In this document: in pieces, positions 14,301-24,895 of the stretch
How the letters are laid out: each line of letters opens with the position of its first letter
How positions within the stretch are numbered: position 1 is the stretch's first letter
Source: Phallusia mammillata
Taxonomy: Eukaryota > Chordata > Ascidiacea > Phlebobranchia > Ascidiidae
Assembly: GCA_003260075.1 (NCBI GenBank)
Contig: QLIY01000284.1
Location: forward strand, 107,712 to 171,711
Reading direction: 5' to 3'
DNA length: 64,000 bases
Position numbers and translations under genes: made by a program
Notes under the pieces: generated by a model
Database searches by the model: none
Seen by the model: only the letters and a program-made list of their open reading frames with translations
What the model was told of the DNA's origin: nothing

Positions 14301-17300
14301 ACTCACTGCGACCGACCACAACAACTACCCTAAATACGACTAGCTCCAAAACGCCCTCTCTTTGGCCAAAGTTAAAATTGGCAGAATTAAAATGCAAAAG
14401 GCAGCCGAACATTTTGGGAAGTGCCAAACAAATTTTGTCCAATACCCTTTTTGCTAACGCTAGGCGTAGGGCGTGTTTTTACGAAACAAGTGATTTTACA
14501 AACTGGAGATCAACGAGACAGCCAAACTTTATTTACACAATGCAGTAGTTCTCAAACTTTCAATTTTCCTAGGGCGTCGCAGAATATTTTCATTTCGTGG
14601 CTTTTTGTTGTTATATCAATAAATACAACTTTAATACTAAGTTTCTTCATTAACTTTTATTTGCTGGTGCGTCGCAAGTCCAGAAAACTTTTCCAGAGGC
14701 GTCGCAACAAAAAAAAAGTTTGAGAACCACTGACCTAATATTTCATGTTTGCATGAATATAAATAGACTTCGGCTTAAAACTCGGAAACAGCGGGCATTT
14801 TTGGATTTAAGTATCTGTTTGATAATTTAATCGTGATGAGATACGAAACCCCACTGAATTAAAGTTTCCTAATATACAAGACAATTTTGGAGCTACGCTG
14901 ATGAGCAGAAAAAATACAAACTTCAAATTCGGGAATATTGTGGATCACGCTACATGTCATCCAACGCAAATATATGTGAAAAAATTGATTTACAAAACGT
15001 TTAGAAGAATAAAATCGCGTTACATTATTGATTTTGCTGTTTTCTGTAAACCGCTATCCAAACAGTGAGATCGTATTACGAACAGTGTAGTCTTAAGCGC
15101 AAAAGACTGAATGTCTGGAGTTTTCGCAGTAACTCTTTCTACTTCAGAAGTTCATTCTGACTTTGCACCCACTAAAAAACCCCATTTGAATCAGGTTACC
15201 TCTGTACTTTCCGTGGCATTTGTTCTACCCCAGTTTGTTTTACTTTTGCGTGTTAAACTTTTTTTAACATCAAGTTTATAGAGCTCTTCTGGCAAATGTA
15301 TTTAACTTAATATTATGCCTGTCAGCAATAGCTTATTTGTTTCCAACATGTTTACCTTACTGTGAATTTATTTCTCCTACTATGGCAATTTTTTGTAATG
15401 ATAAAGAACAACATGTGATTCATAGCGTAGGTACTGTGCCAACATTGAGGTCAAATTCGCAGGCCTTTTTTGTAGTACTGGCACCCCAATCCAAAGTTAG
15501 ATCATTATGACGCATTGTGTCACGTGAGATCAAGCGTAACATGACGTTTTAAGCTTGCTAGAATTGTTTTCAGGTCGTTATATTTCCAGGTACATTTCTA
15601 CAAACTAAATCGCATTCATGATCAGTGCTTGTTTTGCACATACATATGGGATCTTATATGCTTTTCAAATGTTTTCGTTTTCTGACACATTGTTAACGGT
15701 AGGTGAAGCGAAACAAACTACTTTTTCTAGAAATGGTGAAAGCCTTTAACGCTAGTGCTTATCCAACCGCATGCTTTCCAGCCAAGCGCAAACGCAGGTA
15801 CATTGCTTGGCAGTATTTACTTGATGGTAAAACTACATACATATTGGTTCTGTTGCAACAAAACATGGTTGAAAGTTTAATGATGACTATAACTGCCCAA
15901 ATAGACGTAAGATTCATATTATCTTATCAATACTTTTAAGGCATGGTCCCCCCCCCCAACTTTTTTTAACATCAAGTTTATAGAGCTCTTCTGGCAAATG
16001 TATTTTAACTTAATATTATGCCGTTCAGCAATAGCTTATTTGTTTTTAACGTGTTTACCTTACTGTGAATTTATTTCTCCTACTATGGCAATTTTTTTAA
16101 TGATAAAAAACAACATGTGATTCATAGCGTATAGGGACTGTGTCAACATTGAGGTCAAATTCGCAGGCCTTTTGTTGTAATACTGGCACCCCAATCCAAA
16201 GTTAGATCATTATGACGCATTGTTTCACGTGAGATCAACCGTAACATGACGTTTTAAGCGTGCTAGAATTGTTTTTAGGACGTTATATTTCAAGGTACGT
16301 TTCGACAAACTAAATCGCATTCATGATCAGTGCTTGTTTTGCACACACATATGGGATCTTATATGCTTTTCAAATGTTTTCGTTTTCTGACACATTGTTA
16401 ACGGTAGGTGAAGCGAAACAAACTACTTTTTCTAGAAATGGTGAAAGCCTTTAACGCTAGTGCTTATCCAACCGCATGCTTTCCAGCCAAGCGCAAACGC
16501 AGGTACATTGCTTGGCAGTATTTACTTGATGGTAAAACTACATACACCTTGCTTTTGCTGCAACAAAACATGGTTGAAAGTTTAATGATGACAATAACTG
16601 CCCAAATAGACGTAAGATTCATATTATCTTATCATCGTTCATAGGACAATACTTTTAAGGCATGGCTTTTAAGATGTCTCGTTGAACACACAAGCAGTTT
16701 ATGCATCGGCGTAATAATGTATACAGTGGTTGGGTCCAAAGAGATGGTTGACTAGAAAGGAAAGGATAATAAAACGTTTTCCAACCTTGGTAAAGATCCC
16801 CGTTAAAATTGTATTCAGTCTACTGGCAAATGTGTGATAAAGTAAGTTGTACATTTCAAGCAAAATTGGGGGTGACATGAACAAGATGAAATCAGAAACC
16901 AATCCACACTTATGCTTTTGCATATAACGAGAAACTGTGCCTATGTTTTGAGCACAAAATATTTTTGTCTTATCATAATTACTGCAACCTACTTGTAACT
17001 TCGGCACATAGATTGGAATCACATTGGATTGGAAGGAGGTTTTTCGGTTCCTTGAGGAATTTAAACTTAGGTCTTTCGAAGTTTGAATCCGTATCGTTCT
17101 CGTCAAAGTTGTAAGTGCGAAATACTGGTTGAATTTTGCCGGTGCCGCTAGATTTGTCAACCAACCATTTGCTGAAAAAACATAATTGCAGTTGTGGAAG
17201 GGCAAATGTATTGGTAACTTTTGTCAAAAAATATTTTTGCCTATTGTTTTCTTATTCGTGCTGTATACCAATTTATTCAGCAGTATTTGCTTGACAATCT

Positions 17301-17756
17301 TGAACGTAGTACGATTTACGACTCAAGTATCAACCGGCAAATACACGATCATTTGGCAAAACGAGAAATATGGATTAGGCCTATCTAGGTTGTGTGTAAT
17401 GAAAGTGTTATTTTCAAACATAACTTTGTTCTGTTTTTTTTCCATCTAAGCTGTGATAGAATATACTTCACATGTAAAGCGTTTAATACAACATTGTGAT
17501 AGCAAAAATATATGTTGGGGCCCTGTTGTAACCTAAAGTATACGCTAACTTTATCACTGTTAAATCTGTTGGATAACAGCATTAAATTCCGAACCCTCTT
17601 AATGCGACAAATCGTGTGCCAAAAGACAAGCGGTACAACAGCACATTGTTGTTTAAGCTATACTTACGTATGTCCTGGCTGTAGAAATGCAATGTAGGTT
17701 GTCGTAAATATGACACAGGCGGCTAAAAGAACCCGAACTTTTCGGAAATGTCTCAT
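11374..17756 (-). CDS. GT31 beta-1,3-glycosyltransferase, gene 1 (minus trio)
   Basis: Four exons, complement of 17756-17668, 17171-16993, 12629-12404 and 11986-11374, join in phase into a 368-residue protein. Residues 9-25 form a single hydrophobic anchor after a basic MRHFRK start, giving a type II Golgi membrane topology. The stem exon ends in a PKFKFLKEP motif. Exon 3 carries SWTMVSFIKSKSDHF and a divergent RAMW where relatives have RRTW. The last exon has LKTLAGMQW, the SSGDDD metal/UDP-sugar site (D192-194), GGFYTT and VDDVWLTG, the family's acidic motif. These match the Galactosyl_T (GT31) order and length. The C-terminus is a basic Lys/Arg-rich tail longer than in the plus-strand relatives. 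Intron 2 is 4.4 kb and contains a hAT-type element and a suspected assembly duplication. Sugar specificity cannot be read. Confidence 0.87.
14543..14732. mobile_element. Small hAT-type element (CAGTGGTTCTCAAAC ends)
   Basis: Left end CAGTAGTTCTCAAACTTT and right end AAGTTTGAGAACCACTG are imperfect inverted repeats around 190 bp with no coding capacity. The interior repeats GCGTCGCA several times. The flanking 8-mers agree at only 5 of 8 positions, so the target duplication has decayed or is absent. The ends resemble those of SPIN-like hAT elements. It lies in intron 2 of the first GT31 gene. Confidence 0.7.
15256..16665. repeat. 0.7-kb direct duplication split by 10 C
   Basis: Copy 1 (15256-15946) and copy 2 (15958-16665) are nearly identical, separated by C at 15948-15957. 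They differ by substitutions and small indels, for example about 13 extra nt in copy 2 before the shared terminal CAATACTTTTAAGGCATGG. This level of difference suits two alleles. The duplication lies in intron 2 of the first GT31 gene, so it alters no exon. Confidence 0.85.
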
Positions 17757-18613
17757 TTCAGTGGATCCCTACCACCCTACAATGACAATAAAAGGTTTAT
17801 GTAAACATTAGTAACCATGATGCTAATGTAAACGCTGACTTTTAAGACTTTTCTAAATGTACAATCGCTTAAATTTTAGGTTACACTTACAAAACACAAG
17901 CAAAATGCGATCTTTTATGATGGAATATAATTCTGCATACTTCCTACTAATAAAGTTAGAACAACATGACTGATTCTGATTACAAATACACCTCTCTAAG
18001 GCGTGACATACATAAACTGACTTTTGCGTAGCTTTTCGGTAGAATTTTACCTTTTTCACCCAGAAGCAGGTCGATTTTAGACGAACTGCTAAACGCATGT
18101 GCGGTCGAATTGATAACAAAGGGTAAAGGGCAGTGTGACTAATCAACCGTAACTGTTACCACCCTCGTGTGGAGCTTTAATGGCGATCAGGAATTGCTAA
18201 ATAAATGTGATTTTTGTAATTTGATTTACTTTTTATTTACAACTGTGCTTTACAAAAAGCCTTTGACATCCACTCTTCTCCAAGTTTAGTCATTTTGTTC
18301 ATACATTTGCTAACCTTGCCATAACTGCCACTATACTAGGATCCTATTAAAAATTTGCAAAACGCACTGCTTTTGGTACTGCAGTTAGTCCACTCAGTTG
18401 AATTCCGACAAGGTGTGCTGCTTCCAAGTATCCCGCTTAGCTGAATTTATACAAAGCGTGTTGCGTCAAAGTATCCTGTTCGGTTGACTGGTTATGCGTG
18501 TGCATTTTGCACTGATTACAAGGGGTTTTTTCTTTGCTTTTTAATCACTGGAACGTTTTACGTTTTAAAAAATCTGCACGCTTTTGACAGTAGTAGAGCT
18601 ACTTACACCATAA

Positions 18614-18632
18614 AACTCACATCAGCCGCACA

Positions 18633-18696
<64 letters not shown>

Positions 18697-18767
18697 TTTT
18701 CGATAGGTAGCGCAAAGTTCCTGCGCCACCTATCAAAAATTAGCTAATTGTGCGGCTGATGTGAGTT
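18614..18767. repeat. Inverted-repeat element containing 63-nt poly-C
   Basis: Arms at 18614-18632 and 18749-18767 are perfect 19-bp inverted repeats (AACTCACATCAGCCGCACA and its complement). Between them are 63 C (18634-18696) and a second near-palindrome at 18697-18737 (CGATAGGTAGCGCA / TGCGCCACCTATC). This looks like a foldback or MITE-type element with part of its interior replaced by the homopolymer. Confidence 0.7.
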
Positions 18768-18916
18768 AGGTGTTAGTAGATTTTCTTTTACAGTAAGCGT
18801 TGCTGTTCTGTGGACAAGAAACCAAAACTGTTCTGTGACAAAATATATAGCCTATATCTGTTTTTTTGCGTGAAAAACTGATCAAACAAGAATCAAAGGA
18901 CAATAGCCTACAGCAG

Positions 18917-19100
18917 CAGGTGTCGGCAACCTTTTTTGCACTGCGGACTGTTTTTGAAAGTGAAATTTTATCACGGAAAGGTCTTCCAAAAACTACAAAT
19001 ATTTAGCAATGAAACCGCTTTAATTAGTTTATAATCCCCGGGATACATGGGTAAAATATTTAGCATTTAACCTAAAAAATTATACGGCCCGGTAACGAAC
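18917..19100. mobile_element. Degenerate hAT-type remnant
   Basis: CAGGTGTCGGCAACCTTTTT at the left resembles the ends of the intact hAT-type elements in this window, and a CGGCCCGGTAACGAACTCTC stretch near 19084 resembles interiors of such elements. No matching right end was found, so the borders are approximate. Confidence 0.35.
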
Positions 19101-19415
19101 TCTCTTGATTCAACCCTGAACTAAACAGAACGACAAAATATTCGTTGTTGTATTAAAGTTTTTTGTATCATCGGTAGCGCTTAAAAAGCCTAAACACGTG
19201 AAGAAAACACATTGACAAAGGCTGTACAAAATACAAACAACTTAATTAACGAAGTGAGAGAACTGAAACCGAAATTGGACCAAAGATTTCCATGATTGCT
19301 TTATAACGCAATATAACTTGAATGTCTTGATTCAATTACGCTTTACAAAAAGGGTTTCACTGCTACGGTGTAATGCACATGGTCTCATGTGTTAAAGCCT
19401 CCATGAGCAACTATT

Positions 19416-22400
19416 TCAAGTTACCCACTGAATTTTGTTTTCCGATGAAATAGGGTCTGATGCTAGGCCACCAAACTTATGAAAAGCCACAGGAATCAGA
19501 GGTTTAAGTACCATATCATTTGGCATTCCGATCTTAACTCTTAGAATACCGGTTATCCACACATCATCGACACGAAGGTATCGTTCAGTTCTGGACACTT
19601 GAAATAATTGTTTGACAACGCTCATGCTTGTGGTGTAAAATCCACCATGGCAGGATTTTGGGTAGTATGGCCATTTGTACTCGTGATTTGAAATGTACCA
19701 CTTTTGTAAAGGTCCGTCTTTCACTCTTGTTGGCTTGTGGCTTGGTAAAATTTTGTAAGTGCACACGATTGGAAATTCCGGCCAATTAAACTGTAGTAAG
19801 TTTTTTCTTGTTATTTCAAGCACGGTTACTAGTCGACCAACGTTTAACATGAAGTCATCGTCTCCGGATGAATAGAAGTAGTTTTCGGTAGGAAGGTTTT
19901 CACTGGCCCACTGCATACCGGCCAAGGTTTTCAGTGGAACATACCTTAGACAATTGAAAAATAGAAAACTTTTAAATGGAGTCAGTACTTGTACACTTTT
20001 TGTCACCTAACTGCTCACTTTAAAAGTTTATAATGTTGGCAAATGTATACGAATTAGATTAACCCTGCGTCAAAGTCCGCAGGATTTGTACAGTATTAAT
20101 AGGCAGCCATGTCAAATTGCTAAATAGCACAGCCTTGGTTCATGAAACAGCAGAACATAAATCCCAAAAACAAACATGGGTCACAAGAATATTTAAGGTA
20201 AGGTTTGGAGTTAAAAACAGATTCAAGAATTTGCGTAACGCATGCCCCGAGTTATGTCAGCTTTGTGCGACCAGACGTAAACTACTTAGATTTTTCACCA
20301 AACCACTTTCTCCATACCAAGCTTCTTTCTCCATACCATTGGGGTTAAGGCGATATGCTCATTGTTTCAAACATTTTATGTTTTTATACTGTTGGATTTT
20401 TTAATTTCATAAGCATACAACTTAAGGTAAGTAGGTTTTGCGCCGTTTACTTTTAAAAAAGCTCGGGACAAACTAAGACAAACTAAACAAAAAAGCAGCA
20501 ATTGTTAGTCATGCCTCCAGCTGCACCGCCCTTAAAGTTTTCTGTAATTGTTTACCATTATATCTAAAACGAATTGTGGTGTACAAACGAATGAGGAAAT
20601 CACCTTACCTATAGTCATCTGGTCCGTCAAACTGGAGAATGTCACCGAATGTTTCCGATTCAAGTAAAAGCCGGGAAGCGAACTCAGGTTTAGGGTTGGC
20701 GACCACAAACACAGTCTTCAGTGCTGCGCCGTTATACCAGCTCGTGGACGCCCACGTGCGGCGAATGTCGGCGCGGTTTTTGAAGTTGTTCGCTTTGGAT
20801 TTTATGAAGTTTACCATCGTCCAATGCGTTTCTGAAAGCACATATAATTTGCGCCGATAAATAAACATTATCAAAAACTGCATATAAAACGCTGAAGCAA
20901 TAATCTAATAAATAATGATACCCGTAAGAAAAGAATTAGTGGTGATATAAATTCAAGGCATTTGAGACCACCTAATCACTTTTCATATTCACACGTTGTG
21001 ATGAACAATGTAGCCGCAACGCGTTTATCCACCAATTGTGGCCTCTAATTGATCGCAAGGATGTGTAACTGTATCAATGTAAATATTTAGTGCAAATGTG
21101 TTGCTACAACTGTTTCACCGAGCGAAATACTCAGCTTAAATTTCATGACGTGGCAAAATACAAAGAGAAGCTAAGTCAGCAGGTTGGACCCCCGTCTTTC
21201 AATACCACTCGCAAAAAAGCCAGAAAAGGAGTTTTTCTATAGGTCCCGATCTTCATTTATTGTGCTATTAAACCCACCACAAACACCAAATATCAGAACA
21301 AAGCATGAACGAATCAATTAGGATTTGACCCAACCCACGGAACACATACCACTTGATCGGAGATTTTAAGAAAGGCATTGGAGCGAAAACAAAGGTGGAG
21401 CAAATGAATAGCGACAACGGGTGTGGTATGCTTTGACATGGTGGCTTGTTATAGACACTGTTTTGATTGCACTTCATGACATGGTAAAATGCTGCAACTA
21501 TTTTGCCCTCTTTTTTTAATATTAGGTCTAGAGCAGAAATAGGCCTACTTAATCTCTTACTCTAAAGTGCACATTTAAAGAACCCAGCATTTAAGGCCAA
21601 ACTATGAATTAAACTCCATCATGAAAGGTATTTTCTGGCTAACCAGGCTACTTTCGATGGTTTACCGTTGAGAACCACTGTACCAGAGCCTATTTTGCAG
21701 AATTTATGGTAGTAATTTGTTTATATGCATACTTATACACCAAACTGCCTTAGAAATGTCCTTCATAACATACATTACAAAACGGAAGCCATTTTCGTAT
21801 AATCTAATTCTTTCCAACCTACTTTGTTGAAGGTTGCATCCTGCACCATGGCATTTCTTGCGTTTCAGAACCGAAGGTTCCAAAATAAATCGAAATCGAG
21901 GTCTTGAAAATGGAGTTAATTCCGAAAGGGAGCTCTCGTCAAAGCTGTATTTGGGCACCGAAAAGTCACGAGCAATTAACAAAATACGTGAATCGTGCAG
22001 TCCGCTGCCAAATAAGTGCAAGTTTTTGTTACAACATTCAAAGTTGTTAAAACAAGATGACAATGTTGTATTGAAAAATGAATAATTTTCGGGTGTTTTT
22101 TGTCTCAGTTTTGTATATACATGTATATACAGTGATGTGATTCAGGTGGTTCGCACCAGTTCTATAGAACCTTCTGACAAATTTTTTTGGGATCAGCGAA
22201 TCTAAAAAAAAAATTGAGATTTTTTGAGTTACAAGTACTGATCACTGTCAATGAATTTTTGCATCTTCTGATATCTGATACACCGATTTTTGAGATCTGA
22301 TTAGCTCACGTGTTTTTATGACTTTTGTGATAGAACCGGCTGACAAACAAAATGTATCCCACCACTGTGTATATACGTTTAAACATATTGATACAAATAC

Positions 22401-22750
22401 AACACCTAACACAAAACATTTGATATTTGTACTTTTTAACAAATTTTTTTTACACACTTTTTACTTTTTTTTGTACTTTTTTAACACTTTTTAACAAAAA
22501 AGTCTGTAACTAAAACGAACTTACATTTTTGAAACTCTAACACCTACGTAACAACCCTTAGACGACCGTTAACATTAGCGGATTAAAAATGCTGATTTAT
22601 ACCATTTCTAGTTGCTCCACTGATGACTTAGCTTAGCAGTAACAATAAGTATTAATATGCAAACTTCTACCTTTTAAATATTTGCATCCAAACCATCAGC
22701 AGCGACATGAAAAAGATTCCGAAAAGCAGAAATTGTAACCTCACTCGCAT
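19416..22750 (-). CDS. GT31 beta-1,3-glycosyltransferase, gene 2 (minus trio)
   Basis: Four exons, complement of 22750-22671, 22004-21823, 20831-20609 and 19944-19416, join in phases 2, 1, 2 to give 337 residues. The start ATG precedes MRVRLQ and a hydrophobic anchor at about residues 5-22, predicting a type II Golgi enzyme. The stem exon ends in PRFRFILEP. Exon 3 has HWTMVNFIKSKANNF, then RRTWAST and FGDILQFDGPDDY. Exon 4 has the SSGDDD nucleotide-sugar/metal site (D190-192), GGFYTTS and VDDVWITG. Exon 3 is one codon shorter (223 nt) than in the other five genes. It is close to gene 3 on the same strand and shares with genes 1 and 3 the YVPLKT junction at the start of the last exon, where the family usually has N-x-T/S-LKT. 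Donor and acceptor sugars are unknown. Confidence 0.87.
22143..22367. mobile_element. hAT-like non-autonomous element, decayed
   Basis: The left side begins CAGGTGGTTCGCACCAGTTC, and the right side read on the minus strand begins CAGTGGTGGGATACATTTTG. Both sides contain a subterminal GGTTCTAT and a TGACAAA or TGTCAGC segment, an arrangement seen in small hAT elements. The ends are poorly inverted and no target duplication is seen. It is in intron 1 of the second minus-strand GT31 gene. Confidence 0.35.
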
Positions 22751-22809
22751 TTTCTTTGCAAAGACACCAAACCTACAAAGCTATCAAAAGGAAGTCGATT
22801 ACCCTACAT

Positions 22810-22998
22810 CAGGGGTGGGCAACCTTTGTCACTGTGGGGCCAAATACAATTGCAATAGTTAGATCGCGGGCCGCACCTTTATATGGCACAAGGTGATTTT
22901 ACTTCGTTGCATACCAAAAATGCCTTACTACAAGTAAAATTCGCATTTGATTCTCGCTGCATATTGTCAGGTCGCGGGCCGCAGGTTGCCCACCCCTG
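22810..22998. mobile_element. 189-bp hAT-type MITE with target duplication
   Basis: Terminal inverted repeats CAGGGGTGGGCAACC and GGTTGCCCACCCCTG bound 189 bp with no ORF. The 8-mers outside are CCCTACAT (22802-22809) and CCTTACAT (22999-23006), a 7 of 8 match as expected for a hAT target duplication. The interior repeats TCGCGGGCCGCA near both ends. It lies just upstream of the second minus-strand GT31 gene. Confidence 0.85.
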
Positions 22999-23212
22999 CC
23001 TTACATAGTTTGAACTTGTACACAACTGATTTAAGTGTTGAAATTAACCCAATTGCCGTCGTTAACGTTACCAAAGGCTCTCACATCTCAATTAGGCTAA
23101 ATTACTTACTAACGTCCTACACTAAAAAAGTGAAACACAGTTATTGCAACTAAAGAGAAAAAGCAGTACAAAATATGGATGAGTAATGCTTGAGAGGTAA
23201 TGTGCGTTTAAA

Positions 23213-23590
23213 TTAGTCCATAACGTTTTCACGTGAATTTAGCGGAACCAAAGGGTGCAGCATGGCGTCTAATGGCGTGACATGAAAAAAGGTTACCCCA
23301 CCCCAACGCAGACAGCACACACCTATGCGACAGGCTACTATTTTGAGATGCCGGTATTCCAGCATGAAAGGTGTGTTGTACACGTTTCCTTTTCTTCCTG
23401 TTTCATACAAGGGCCGTTTTCTTCCTAATTTCATTAGCTCAGCAGGAAATCCTGAAGTTCCCGAGGTATTTCTAAACATTTCGTTTGATCCAGGTACACT
23501 AAAACTGAATGCCTGGAAATATGTCCAGTACGGTTTGTTGTTTAATCCAATTGACATGTTTGAAGCCGAAATTACTACCCAATTCTCCAC
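23213..23590 (-). CDS. Unrecognised 125-codon ORF
   Basis: An ATG-started frame without a recognised domain. Residues 1-90 have reasonably protein-like composition and the rest looks non-coding. A 95-codon frame overlaps on the plus strand. It lies between two GT31 genes, next to a hAT-like end at 23641-23712, so it may be decayed transposon sequence or chance. Confidence 0.15.
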   Translation of the reverse strand: MENWVVISASNMSIGLNNKPYWTYFQAFSFSVPGSNEMFRNTSGTSGFPAELMKLGRKRPLYETGRKGNVYNTPFMLEYRHLKIVACRIGVCCLRWGGVTFFHVTPLDAMLHPLVPLNSRENVMD

Positions 23591-23640
23591 ACTTTATCGA
23601 CCTTGGAATTAATTTGCGATTTACGAGGTATTACGTGGTT

Positions 23641-23712
23641 ACTTAAAGGGGGCCACGAGGCCCGAAAGTTACTTTTAGGGGGTCAAGGTCCATGAAAGGT
23701 TCAGAACCACTG
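23641..23712 (-). mobile_element. Single hAT-like end
   Basis: Read on the minus strand this begins CAGTGGTTCTGAACCTTTCA, a typical hAT-type terminus, followed by a C-rich stretch. No partner end was found within about 500 bp, so it is probably a truncated element. Confidence 0.35.
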
Positions 23713-23855
23713 GTTTAGGGCTTGGTGTCAAATGCTGCTATAAAACTTTTTTTTGATACTGTCAGTCAGTTAACAAAATCACTATCCCCTATTACAAATT
23801 AAAAATTTCCTTTTTTAATTCATGTTTTGTGTTGTAAACATGTAACAATACTCAC

Positions 23856-24060
23856 CATAGACTTGGGGTTCTTTAGTGTACCACAAGCTTGAAGTTCGAC
23901 AACCGGTACGAATTTTCAAGCATTAGTGCGTAAGTAACCAAGTGTAACTTATCCCCCCCCCCATAGACTTGGGGTTCTTTAGTGTACCACAAGCTTGAAG
24001 TTCGACAACCAATGGTACGAATTTTCAAGCATTAGTGCGTAAGTAACCAAGTGTAACTTA
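23856..24060. repeat. About 97-bp direct duplication split by poly-C
   Basis: Copies at 23856-23952 and 23962-24060 are separated by a run of C from 23953. The second copy has three extra bases (ATG) after GACAACCA. No coding content. Same layout as the other homopolymer-linked duplications. Confidence 0.75.
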
Positions 24061-24895
24061 GTTAAGCGTTAAGTTAGTAAGCATTGTGCAACATATCACA
24101 GCATCACGCAAACGAGGCCATACCAAACACACGTCACACCCTTTTAAAACACCACCGAGGGATTGTACGATGATTATTTTTGGGTAAAGCCTTTGGATAG
24201 ACAGCAAACACACGTGACATTTTGCGTGCTTTTCAAGTGCTTAGCTAGCAATAAGTTAGAAGAAATTACAAACGATAAAATTACAGGGTGCAAAGTTTGC
24301 TCTGAGCACACGTGTGATATCAAGGCTAGTGTTATTCGGGCACTTGAGGACAGCTCGTAACAAAATACAGTTTGTAGCAGGAACGTAAACAGGGGCTTTA
24401 ACACAAGTTAAAAATAAATAAAGAGTCATGTAAAATTTGTACAACAAAGTATTACTGTATTTCTGTTTAAAACCAATTCGAGCCACTACTTCAGGACTTT
24501 TGGGGAGTTGATATTACTGCACACTTTATTGGCACTGAAATTACTTCGTGTATGATCGAATTCATCAAGCCAATATTGCCAAACAGGTAAAGAAAAAAAT
24601 AGTATTAAATGTGCATTTACGACAAGCCAACAATTGCAACGTCTACGTTCTAAGTCTGCAACTTATGTTACAATTGGTTGGCATACTTTCTAAATCTGCA
24701 CCTACAGAAGCCGTGCATTAAAGATACAAACAATGGAAGCAGAGTCAACAAAATTGAACCAGAGTAATTTTGGACTACTTGAACAACTAGTTTGTGAACA
24801 AAATAACAACAAGTTCCATAAATAAGTGATATGACTTTTGTGCACCTGAGATACATCACGAGTTGGTAAGTTCGAAAAACGATACAAAATAAGAA

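Noticed and set aside
15703-16644. Two near-identical 78-codon plus-strand frames
   Set aside because: They begin at a non-ATG codon and are the same sequence seen twice because of the poly-C-linked duplication in an intron.
18484-18747. Proline-rich frame
   Set aside because: The proline run is the poly-C tract read in frame; flanks are part of an inverted-repeat element.
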